Positions 57,765 to 64,000 of a DNA stretch of 64,000 nt are shown in pieces; positions within the stretch are counted from its first letter, which is position 1, and each line of letters starts with the position of its first letter. Under the pieces are notes generated by a model. That model ran no database searches. It had not been told where the DNA came from and worked only from the letters and a program-made list of their open reading frames with translations. The position numbers and the translations under genes were made by a program. Source of the stretch: Pseudomonas putida (GTDB taxonomy: Bacteria; Pseudomonadota; Gammaproteobacteria; Pseudomonadales; Pseudomonadaceae); the NCBI GenBank assembly GCA_029953615.1, contig CP124529.1, positions 992,001-1,056,000 on the forward strand, read 5' to 3'.

Positions 57765-57794
57765 TTGTGGGAGCGGGCGTGCCCGCTCCCACAA
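57765..57794. repeat. Compact palindromic hairpin (REP half pair)
   Basis: TTGTGGGAGCGGGC (57765-57778) and its exact inverse GCCCGCTCCCACAA (57781-57794) around a two-base loop, 17 bases after metG. It is the core of a REP element with the outer arms lost. It occupies the 108-base gap before the rnf-like genes. Confidence 0.8.
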
Positions 57795-57856
57795 TGACTG
57801 CAGCACCTTGATGCCAAACCCGGACAATCGCCCCGATTCCCGGCTATCGTCATTTC

Positions 57857-58405
57857 ATGAACGATTACCTTCTGGTCCTGATCAGCGCCGCGCTGGTCAA
57901 TCACTTGTGCCTGCAACAACAGCCACTCTCCAGGCTGCAACTGCACGTGCACGGCCTGGCCTGCGCACTGTGCATTGCCTTGGGCATGATCGGCGCACAG
58001 GTGCTGATACGCGGAATACTTGCCCCGCTACAGCTCCACGACCTTGCCCTGTTCCTGTTGCTGCCCTGGCTGGCACTGCTCAGCCGGGGCGTGCCCTGGC
58101 TGCTGGCCAAGTGGCGCCCGGCCTGGCCCCTGGTGGGGCTGCCGACACTACTATTGAGCAACGCGACAGTACTGGGGCTGGCCCTGCAACAGGCAAGTGA
58201 CGACAGCACATGGCTCGCTACGCTGCTGCAAGCCCTGCTGGCCGGCGGTGGTTTCTGCCTGGCGTTGATCCTGCTCGCCGACCTGCGCCAACGCAGCGCC
58301 CATGCCGAGGTCCCCGAGGCACTGCGCGGCCTGCCTGTCGAACTGCTCGGCGTCGGGGTCATGGCCCTGGCGTTTTCCGGCTTCAACGGGCTGTTCGCCC
58401 AATGA
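57857..58405 (+). CDS. rnfA: RnfA-like membrane protein, lacking conserved cysteines
   Basis: A 182-residue protein with about six spans. Its start (MNDYLLVLISAALVNHLCL) and end (GFCLALILLADLRQR... EVPEALRGLPVELLGVGVMALAFSGFNGLF) are clearly homologous to RnfA/RsxA. However, the LGLCPF region is QQQPLS and the TTNCAVLG region is LSNATVLG (residues 100-107), so both cysteines that hold the intramembrane 2Fe-2S centre in Rnf are missing. It is first in a run with rnfD (ATGA overlap), rnfG and an rnfE-like gene. No rnfB or rnfC is present. Confidence 0.85.
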   Translation: MNDYLLVLISAALVNHLCLQQQPLSRLQLHVHGLACALCIALGMIGAQVLIRGILAPLQLHDLALFLLLPWLALLSRGVPWLLAKWRPAWPLVGLPTLLLSNATVLGLALQQASDDSTWLATLLQALLAGGGFCLALILLADLRQRSAHAEVPEALRGLPVELLGVGVMALAFSGFNGLFAQ

Positions 58406-59373
58406 CCGCCAAACCCGACCCGCGGCTACGCGCCATGGGCCTGGTGTTGCTGGCCTGCATGCCTGGCTTGCTGGCGCTGTTCTGGCTGCATGGCTGGGGT
58501 CTGCTACTGAACCTGTTGCTGTGCGCCTGTGCCGCGCTGTTGTGCGAGGCATTGCTACTCACCTTGCGAGCACAACCGCCGACCACGGCGCTGAACGACG
58601 GCAGTGCACTGGTGACAGCCGTGCTGCTGGCTGCCGCCCTGCCCACCCTGGCGCCGTGGTGGTTGCCGGTGATCGCTACCAGCGTTGCCATCGGCATCGG
58701 CAAACAGGCCTTTGGCGGGGTCGGGCGCAACCTGTTCAACCCGGCCATGGTCGGCTACGCCTTCGTGCTGCTGAGCTTCCCGTTGCAGATGAACCATTGG
58801 CCAGGGCCGGCACCTGGCCTGCTCGACAGCCTTCAGCAGGTATTCGCCGATAGCGGGCAGATCGATGCCTGGGCCCGGCCGACACTGCTCGACGGCCTGC
58901 GTCACAACCGCAGCCTGACCCTCGATGAACTGTTCGCCAGCCACCCGGGTTTCGGCAGCATCGGTGGGCAAGGCAGCGAATGGGTCAACCTGGCATTCCT
59001 GCTGGGCGGCCTGTTCCTGTTGCAGCGCAAGGTCATCAGCTGGCATGCGCCGGTTGGTTTGCTGGCAGGGCTGTTCCTGTTCAGCCTGCTGGGCTGGAAT
59101 GGCTCGGGTTCGGACTCCAACGGTTCCCCTCTGCTACACCTGTTCTCCGGCTCGACCATGATGGCGGCGTTCTTCATTGCCACCGAACCGGTGTCCGGCC
59201 CCCGGCAGGGGTGGGCGAAGCTGGGGTTCGGCCTGGGAACGGGCCTGCTGATCTACCTGATCCGCACCTGGGGCAGCTACCCGGACGGTACGGCGTTCGC
59301 CACCCTGCTGATGAACCTCATGGCGCCGAGCCTTGAGCGCCTGGCCTTGCGGCGCCAGCAGGTCGCCCGATGA
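58402..59373 (+). CDS. rnfD: RnfD-like flavoprotein membrane subunit
   Basis: A 323-residue membrane protein, similar to RnfD/RsxD throughout (KQAFGGVGRNLFNPAMVGYA, HLFSGSTMMAAFFIATEPVSG, GSYPDGTAFATLLMNL). The FMN-bearing threonine region (IDGISQATPLD in E. coli) reads IDAWARPTLLD, so Thr161 is kept while the preceding residues have changed. ATG at 58402 overlaps the rnfA stop. The longer upstream frame is a shadow of rnfA. Confidence 0.9.
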   Translation: MTAKPDPRLRAMGLVLLACMPGLLALFWLHGWGLLLNLLLCACAALLCEALLLTLRAQPPTTALNDGSALVTAVLLAAALPTLAPWWLPVIATSVAIGIGKQAFGGVGRNLFNPAMVGYAFVLLSFPLQMNHWPGPAPGLLDSLQQVFADSGQIDAWARPTLLDGLRHNRSLTLDELFASHPGFGSIGGQGSEWVNLAFLLGGLFLLQRKVISWHAPVGLLAGLFLFSLLGWNGSGSDSNGSPLLHLFSGSTMMAAFFIATEPVSGPRQGWAKLGFGLGTGLLIYLIRTWGSYPDGTAFATLLMNLMAPSLERLALRRQQVAR

Positions 59374-59972
59374 AGCGCCTGATACGTGATGTGGGCCTGC
59401 TGCTGCTGACCGGAGCACTGGCGCTTTCGGCTACCCTGGCCTGGCGGCACTGGACCAGCACGGCCATTGCCGAGGCCGAGAAACAACTGAATGGCCGCCA
59501 GCGGCTGGCGGTGCTGCCAAAAGGCAGTTACGACAACCAGCCACTGGACAGCCCGCTGCCCGTGCCCGCCGCACAGCGGCCAAACAGCCTTATCCTGGCA
59601 GCTTACCGGGCGACGCTGGCGGGCAAGCCGGCCGCCATCATCCTGGTCACCCAGACCCAGGGCTATGCCGGGCCGATCGTGCTGAGCGTGGCCATCGCCA
59701 CGGACGGCCGGCTGATCGGCAGCCAGCTGGTCGAGCAACAGGAAAGCCCCGGACTGGGCGCACGCCTGGGTGATGCTCAGTTGAACTGGCTGGGGCAATT
59801 TGCCAACCGCCAGCTTGGCGATCATTGGGCGCTGAAGCGCGACCAGGGCGACTTTGACCAGTTGGCCGGCGCGACCGTAACCTCACGGGCCGTGATCGGC
59901 GCATTGCAGGAGGCGCTGAGCTACTTCGATGAGCAGCGCAGCGTGCTGCTGGGGGGCGCCACGCATGAATAG
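59370..59972 (+). CDS. rnfG: RnfG-like FMN-bearing periplasmic subunit
   Basis: A 200-residue protein with one N-terminal membrane span (RDVGLLLLTGALALSATLAW) and a periplasmic FMN-binding domain. Similarity to RsxG is strong near ESPGLGARLGDAQLNWL and GDFDQLAGATVTSRAV. The flavinylation Thr (GAT, residue 169) is retained, although the usual Ser/Thr before GAT is Ala. It starts four bases inside rnfD (ATGA) and overlaps the next gene by eight bases. Confidence 0.92.
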   Translation: MKRLIRDVGLLLLTGALALSATLAWRHWTSTAIAEAEKQLNGRQRLAVLPKGSYDNQPLDSPLPVPAAQRPNSLILAAYRATLAGKPAAIILVTQTQGYAGPIVLSVAIATDGRLIGSQLVEQQESPGLGARLGDAQLNWLGQFANRQLGDHWALKRDQGDFDQLAGATVTSRAVIGALQEALSYFDEQRSVLLGGATHE

Positions 59973-60489
59973 GTTCTACCTGCTAGGCGCAAGCCTTGTG
60001 CCCCTGCTGGGTGCCACCCGGACACTGGCCGAAGGCGCCACCATCGGTGTGTGCGCGGTGCTGATGAGCAGCCTTCACCAACTGTTGCTGGCCCCCCTGC
60101 GCCAGCGGCTCGCCACCGGCACCTGCCTGCTGGCCAGCCTGCTGCTGCTGGCGGCTCTGGCCAGTTGCCTGCAACTGGCCCTGCGTGCCTGGCTGCTGCC
60201 ACTGGCTCTCGCCCTCGGCCACTATCCCGCACTGCTGTGCCTGCAATGCCTGGCCACCGACCACCTGCTGCCCGATCAAGGGCGCTGGCGCCTGCTCGCC
60301 AGCCACCTTTGCACACTGTTTGCCACCTGCCTGCTGCTCGGTGCCAGCCGCCAATGGCTGGCCGACGGTGCCGGCCTGCACCTGGCCAGCCAGGCCCCCG
60401 GCGCCTTGCTACTGCTCGGACTGCTGCTGGCCTTGTACAATTGCCTGCGTCCGGGCCCCGCCCAACCACGTCGTCAAGGAAAGCGCTGA
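59965..60489 (+). CDS. rnfE: Short RnfE-like membrane protein
   Basis: A 174-residue, very Leu/Ala-rich membrane protein of about six spans. RnfE normally has about 230 residues. The N-terminal LGASLVPLLGAT lines up with LGLCPLLAVT of RnfE with Val in place of Cys; a later Cys (LLCLQCLATD) could stand for the second ligand but is offset by one. Position after rnfG and before nth is exactly that of rnfE. The start at 59965 overlaps rnfG by eight bases. Confidence 0.68.
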   Translation: MNRFYLLGASLVPLLGATRTLAEGATIGVCAVLMSSLHQLLLAPLRQRLATGTCLLASLLLLAALASCLQLALRAWLLPLALALGHYPALLCLQCLATDHLLPDQGRWRLLASHLCTLFATCLLLGASRQWLADGAGLHLASQAPGALLLLGLLLALYNCLRPGPAQPRRQGKR

Positions 60490-60493
60490 TTTC

Positions 60494-61132
60494 ATGAATG
60501 CCGCCAAACGCCTGGAGATCTTTCGCAGGCTGCACGAAGACAATCCCGACCCGAAGACCGAACTGGCCTATACCACTCCGTTCGAACTGCTGGTCGCCGT
60601 GACATTGTCCGCGCAGTCCACCGATGTCGGCGTCAATAAGGCCACCGCCCGCCTGTTCCCGGTCGCCAATACCCCCGAGGCCATCTATGCCTTGGGCGTC
60701 GAAGGCCTGAGCGAATACATCAAGACCATTGGCTTGTATAACAGCAAGGCCAAGAATGTCATCGAGGCCTGTCGACTGCTGATCGAGCGCCATGGCAGCC
60801 AGGTACCGCAAACCCGCGAAGCCCTGGAAGCGCTGCCCGGCGTGGGCCGCAAGACCGCCAACGTGGTGCTCAACACGGCGTTCCGCCAACCGACGATGGC
60901 AGTGGATACCCATATCTTCCGGGTCAGCAACCGCACCGGCATCGCGCCAGGCAAGACAGTGCTGGAAGTGGAGAAAAAGCTGATCAAGTTCGTACCGAAG
61001 GACTACCTGCTCGACGCACACCACTGGCTCATCCTGCATGGGCGCTATGTGTGCCAGGCACGCAAGCCGCGCTGCGGCAGTTGCCGGATCGAAGACTTGT
61101 GCGAGTACAAGCACAAGACCTGCGACGATTGA
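60494..61132 (+). CDS. nth: Endonuclease III
   Basis: A 212-residue base-excision repair DNA glycosylase/AP lyase. Helix-hairpin-helix LPGVGRKTA holds the catalytic Lys, VDTH the catalytic Asp, and the C-terminal 4Fe-4S loop is C-x6-C-x2-C-x5-C (CQARKPRCGSCRIEDLC). It starts four bases after the rnfE-like stop, the usual linkage of rnf and nth in gammaproteobacteria. ATG at 60494 begins MNAAKRLEIFRRLHE. Confidence 0.97.
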   Translation: MNAAKRLEIFRRLHEDNPDPKTELAYTTPFELLVAVTLSAQSTDVGVNKATARLFPVANTPEAIYALGVEGLSEYIKTIGLYNSKAKNVIEACRLLIERHGSQVPQTREALEALPGVGRKTANVVLNTAFRQPTMAVDTHIFRVSNRTGIAPGKTVLEVEKKLIKFVPKDYLLDAHHWLILHGRYVCQARKPRCGSCRIEDLCEYKHKTCDD

Positions 61133-61164
61133 GTCGATAGCGGAAAACCACCTGCGACGATTGA
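61118..61164. repeat. 15-base direct repeat at the nth stop
   Basis: ACCTGCGACGATTGA occurs at 61118-61132, the last codons and stop of nth, and again at 61150-61164 in the spacer. The second copy looks like a small local duplication. Confidence 0.85.
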
Positions 61165-61236
61165 AAAAATCTTTTTTACCAGCGTCTGCTTTCTGGTTAT
61201 AAGGACGGCCAATGGCCCCTTGGCTTGGAGCGACTC

Positions 61237-61413
61237 ATGAGTAGCGATAAAGACGACCTCTCGATCGAAGATGATTTTGTTGCCGCAGAGGATGAAGCGG
61301 AACCGCCGGTGGAAACCGCAAAAACCAACCTGAGCAAACGCCGCACCATCGACAACATGCTGGAAGAAAGGCGCCTGCAGAAGCAGTTGGCCGATTTCGA
61401 CTACGATCTGTAG
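61237..61413 (+). CDS. PA3496-family small envelope-linked protein, 58 aa
   Basis: A 58-residue acidic protein, MSSDKDDLSIEDDFVAAEDE then a basic helix NLSKRRTIDNMLEERRLQKQ and a DFDYDL end. This matches the small Pseudomonas PA3496 family, which sits after nth in P. aeruginosa and is named for a putative role in envelope integrity. GGAG six bases upstream of ATG supports the start at 61237. Confidence 0.75.
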   Translation: MSSDKDDLSIEDDFVAAEDEAEPPVETAKTNLSKRRTIDNMLEERRLQKQLADFDYDL

Positions 61414-61432
61414 CCCGATCCTGCAGCCTTGG

Positions 61433-61457
61433 TAAAGCCTCCTGGCAGGAGGCTTTA
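61433..61457. terminator. Inverted repeat between convergent genes
   Basis: TAAAGCCTCCT-GGC-AGGAGGCTTTA, an exact 11-base stem with a three-base loop, between the PA3496-like gene and the convergent response regulator. The AT ends of the stem give a short A/T tract, so it may act as a terminator both ways. Confidence 0.65.
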
Positions 61458-61469
61458 CGGCCTTGACGG

Positions 61470-62093
61470 TCAGTTCAACCCTTGCCGTTGCGCCAGCTCG
61501 ATCAGGTCGACCAGCGACCGCGCGTTGAGCTTGAGCAACAGGCGCGACTTGTAAGTACTAACCGTCTTGTTGCTGAGAAACATGCTATCGGCAATCTCCT
61601 TGTTCGAGCGCCCTCGCGCTAGTTGTTGCAGCACCGTCATCTCGCGCGCCGAGAGGCGGTTGACCATATCCGTCTCGCTCCCGCCTCCCCTGCCACGGGA
61701 CGGATGCAGGGCCTGGTTGGGGAAGTAGCTGTAACCCGACAATACCGCCTTGATAGCGCTCAGCAGCTCGGTGAGCTCCTGTTGCTTGCACACATACCCT
61801 GCCGCCCCCGCCTGCATGCAGCGCATCGAAAAGTTGCCAGGAGGCTGCGATGTCAGCACCAGCACCTTGCTACCCGGGCTGAAGGCCGTCATGCGGGCGA
61901 TCACCTCCAGGCCATCCAGTTTGGGGATACCGATATCGAGCACCACGATATCCGGCAGGTGTTGCCGCGTCAGCTGCAGCGCAGCCACCCCGTTGTCGGT
62001 CTCCGCCACGACGTCATACCCATGCCGCTCCATCAGCATGCGTACGGCCAAGCGTATGACCGGATGATCATCTACGATAAGCACTTTATTCAT
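61470..62093 (-). CDS. LuxR/NarL-family response regulator (EvgA/BvgA-like)
   Basis: A 207-residue two-component regulator. Receiver domain (about 1-120) with DD at the start (VLIVDDHPVIR), phospho-acceptor Asp in VVLDIGIP, and Lys in VCKQQE. A LuxR-type HTH follows (about 143-205: LSAREMTVLQQLARGRSNKEIAD, NKTVSTYKSRLLLKL). No kinase gene is next to it. I chose ATG 62093 (MNKVLIVDD) over 62108; neither has a strong ribosome binding site. Confidence 0.92.
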   Translation of the reverse strand: MNKVLIVDDHPVIRLAVRMLMERHGYDVVAETDNGVAALQLTRQHLPDIVVLDIGIPKLDGLEVIARMTAFSPGSKVLVLTSQPPGNFSMRCMQAGAAGYVCKQQELTELLSAIKAVLSGYSYFPNQALHPSRGRGGGSETDMVNRLSAREMTVLQQLARGRSNKEIADSMFLSNKTVSTYKSRLLLKLNARSLVDLIELAQRQGLN

Positions 62094-62460
62094 GCGATAT
62101 CCATTCATTGTTTTTGCTTTGGTCCGCCAAGATAACCGACAGAACGCTTGCTGGCGCGGTGATTGGCCGGCGAAATTCATGAGCAGATAAAACCTACGGC
62201 ACTTACAGAAATTTCCTACACACAACTGCTGTAGTTGTAACAGTTAAATTCCCTGTTGCCGGAATAAACGGTATCACCCGTCTGCAAAGGCGCACTAGTT
62301 GAAAACCGGCCATTACCTGAGGAATTATCCAACTCGAACACGAGGAACAAACAAGGCTGTCAGGGTTACCGGCGATTATTCCTCACCCGGGAAACTGTCC
62401 AGTCTTTAGTTGAGCATCGCCGTAAGGTAATGATGGGCAAATTCGCTGGAGACGGCCCAT
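62094..62460. other. 367-base intergenic region
   Basis: AT-rich for this genome, containing no believable open frame. It must hold the divergent promoters of the response regulator and the small membrane protein gene. I see no clear palindrome worth naming. Confidence 0.6.
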
Positions 62461-62943
62461 ATGCCCCAAGCACAACCTGTCGCCCCGCTGACGATCATTG
62501 CTATCTTCGCGGGGATTATCGAAGCCTCTGCCCTGGCCACACTGCCGTTTCTCAGCGAGTCCAGCCAACATCTCTACACCTGGTTCCTGGTGGGCTTCCC
62601 GTTCTTTCTGACAGCGCTGTTCTTCCTCACGCTCAACTTCAATTACAAGTCCTTCTACAGCCCGTCGCCAAACAGATCGGCGAACGACAACACACCGGCA
62701 TTGAACGCTCAGGTCAAACCTGCAACGCCCGGTGATGGCGGCGAAGCGCTGCAGGGCGAGCCTGTCACGTTCATGTTTTCCGGCCCCGATGCCAATCGCA
62801 TGATGGAGCAACAACTGCTGCTCGCCCTTGCCCAGCCACCTCTGCCAGCGCGCACCTGGCGCTTTTGCAACCTGGATAGACGCCAATGCGCGCAACTATC
62901 GATCAGCGCGCTTGAGGGGCAGATGGAAAACGACAGCCATTGA
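62461..62943 (+). CDS. Hypothetical small membrane protein, 160 aa
   Basis: A 160-residue protein with two membrane spans (VAPLTIIAIFAGIIEASALA, then HLYTWFLVGFPFFLTALFFL) and a soluble C-terminal part (about 75-160). It ends ISALEGQMENDSH. GGAG lies ten bases before the ATG. A terminator follows at once. I recognise no family. It is divergent from the response regulator, so it may be its target. Confidence 0.65.
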   Translation: MPQAQPVAPLTIIAIFAGIIEASALATLPFLSESSQHLYTWFLVGFPFFLTALFFLTLNFNYKSFYSPSPNRSANDNTPALNAQVKPATPGDGGEALQGEPVTFMFSGPDANRMMEQQLLLALAQPPLPARTWRFCNLDRRQCAQLSISALEGQMENDSH

Positions 62944-62963
62944 TGCCCCAGGCTTTCCACAGG

Positions 62964-62997
62964 CAAAAAAAACCCCGGCCTGGGCCGGGGTTTTTAT
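62964..62997. terminator. Bidirectional terminator before argG end
   Basis: AAAAAAAACCCCGGCC-TG-GGCCGGGGTTTTT between the small membrane gene and argG, which are convergent. Eight GC pairs with A and T tracts on either side. Confidence 0.92.
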
Positions 62998-63012
62998 TGC
63001 ACCTGCCAACGA

Positions 63013-64000
63013 TCAGAGCAGCGAGCGACCCTTGTTGGCAGCAATGCGCATACGCAGGGCGTTGAGCTTGATGAAGCCGGCAGCGTCCGCCTGGTTGTAG
63101 GCGCCGCCATCTTCCTCGAAGGTGGCGATGTTGGCATCGAACAGCGAATCGTCCGACTTGCGGCCAACCACGGTGACGTTGCCCTTGTACAGTTTCAGGC
63201 GTACCACGCCGTTCACGTTGACCTGCGAAGCATCGATCATCTGCTGCAGCATCAGACGCTCCGGGCTCCACCAGTAGCCGGTGTAGATCAGGCTGGCGTA
63301 CTTCGGCATCAGCTCATCCTTCAGGTGAGCGACTTCGCGGTCCAGGGTGATCGACTCGATGGCACGGTGGGCCTTGAGCATGATGGTGCCACCAGGGGTC
63401 TCGTAGCAGCCACGCGACTTCATGCCGACGTAACGGTTCTCGACGATGTCCAGGCGGCCGATGCCGTTGGCACCACCGATACGGTTCAGGTCCGCCAGAA
63501 CGGTGGCCGGGGTCTTCTCGACGCCGTCGATGGCAACGATGTCACCGTTGCGGTAGGTCAGCTCGATGTAGGTGGCCTGGTCCGGGGCGTTCTCGGGCGA
63601 GACGCTCCAGCGCCACATGTCTTCTTCGTGCTCGGTCCAGGTATCTTCCAGGACACCGCCTTCGTAGGAGATGTGCAGCAGGTTGGCGTCCATCGAGTAC
63701 GGCGACTTCTTCTTGCCGTGGCGCTCAATCGGAATGCCGTGCTTCTCGGCGTAATCCATCAGCTTCTCGCGGGACAGCAGATCCCACTCGCGCCATGGAG
63801 CGATGACCTTGACGCCTGGCTTCAGGGCGTAGGCACCCAGTTCGAAACGCACCTGGTCATTGCCTTTGCCGGTGGCACCGTGGGAAATGGCGTCGGCGCC
63901 GGTTTCGTTGGCGATTTCGATCAGGCGCTTGGCGATCAGCGGACGGGCGATGGAAGTACCCAGCAGGTACTCGCCCTCGTAGACGGTGTTGGCGCGGAAC
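63013..64000 (-). CDS. argG: Argininosuccinate synthase (5' end outside window)
   Basis: The last 329 codons of argG; the gene continues past base 64000. It joins citrulline and aspartate with ATP in arginine synthesis. Seen here are [41 protein letters not shown], the [15 protein letters not shown] region and [26 protein letters not shown], all typical. It ends at a stop at 63013 next to a strong terminator. Confidence 0.97.
   Translation of the reverse strand, partial: FRANTVYEGEYLLGTSIARPLIAKRLIEIANETGADAISHGATGKGNDQVRFELGAYALKPGVKVIAPWREWDLLSREKLMDYAEKHGIPIERHGKKKSPYSMDANLLHISYEGGVLEDTWTEHEEDMWRWSVSPENAPDQATYIELTYRNGDIVAIDGVEKTPATVLADLNRIGGANGIGRLDIVENRYVGMKSRGCYETPGGTIMLKAHRAIESITLDREVAHLKDELMPKYASLIYTGYWWSPERLMLQQMIDASQVNVNGVVRLKLYKGNVTVVGRKSDDSLFDANIATFEEDGGAYNQADAAGFIKLNALRMRIAANKGRSLL

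Noticed and set aside
1..64000. Prophage, IS element or genomic island
   Set aside because: No integrase, transposase, phage structural gene or tRNA-flanked repeats found; gene order looks like core genome.

Overview
The window is high-GC gammaproteobacterial chromosome, almost certainly a member of the Pseudomonas putida group. Three things point there: the gene content and order (argG, nth, an rnf-like cluster, metG, apbC, csp, dcd, the Lhr-Core repair cluster, a liv/bra operon, rapA); the lipoprotein and OmpA repertoire; and about ten copies of the REP-type inverted repeat typical of P. putida (arms reading roughly TTCGCGGGC...GCCCGCTCCCACAG). I see no prophage, IS element, CRISPR array, rRNA or tRNA. 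It looks like core chromosome, not an island.

Layout. 1-2717: the end of one GGDEF gene, then a full CHASE4-PAS-GGDEF-EAL protein. 2749-8264: a small hypothetical gene, a LysR regulator (frameshifted) divergent from a short-chain dehydrogenase, then an AaeB/DUF1656/AaeA-type aromatic-acid efflux operon. 8550-10119: four small minus-strand genes, including a probable CcoM (cbb3 oxidase small subunit) and a lipoprotein. 10283-17047: rapA, a MHYT-GGDEF-EAL protein, a 3-hydroxyisobutyrate-dehydrogenase-like enzyme and a DUF2288 protein. 17407-22350: the five-gene branched-chain amino acid ABC transporter with a hairpin after the binding-protein gene. 22591-30309: lipoprotein, FAD oxidoreductase, nhaA (frameshifted), glycine-zipper lipoprotein, pdxH, an OmpA lipoprotein with a histone-H1-like tail and a serine hydrolase. 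30481-35504: agarase-like enzyme, dinG (frameshifted), CopD-like membrane protein. 35656-38282: collagen-like secreted protein, DUF1145 protein and two tandem OmpA lipoproteins with acidic Asp/Gly repeats. 38442-40114: DUF6231-like, YchJ, LEA-type lipoprotein and a His-rich SEC-C protein. 40169-42860: MFS transporter divergent from a MocR regulator. 43020-45461: penicillin-acylase-like lipoprotein. 45656-52836: Exo, ligase, an aspartoacylase-like gene, Lhr-Core helicase and PdeM phosphoesterase, a known DNA repair cluster with one extra gene. 52843-57748: small proline-rich protein, dcd, csp, apbC, metG. 57857-61413: rnfA, rnfD, rnfG and rnfE-like genes followed by nth, with no rnfB or rnfC. 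61470-64000: LuxR-type response regulator, a small membrane protein and the 3' part of argG.

The most interesting signal is the rnf-like cluster. It lacks the iron-sulfur and NADH-binding subunits (RnfB, RnfC). Its RnfA has lost both conserved cysteines of the intramembrane 2Fe-2S site, and its RnfE is short and has lost at least one. RnfD and RnfG still carry the threonines that receive FMN. This looks like a cut-down or repurposed flavin-based membrane redox module. Other points of note are the extra metallopeptidase-like gene in the repair cluster, the H1-tailed OmpA lipoprotein, the collagen/OmpA envelope cluster, and three genes broken by single small indels, which could be sequence errors.
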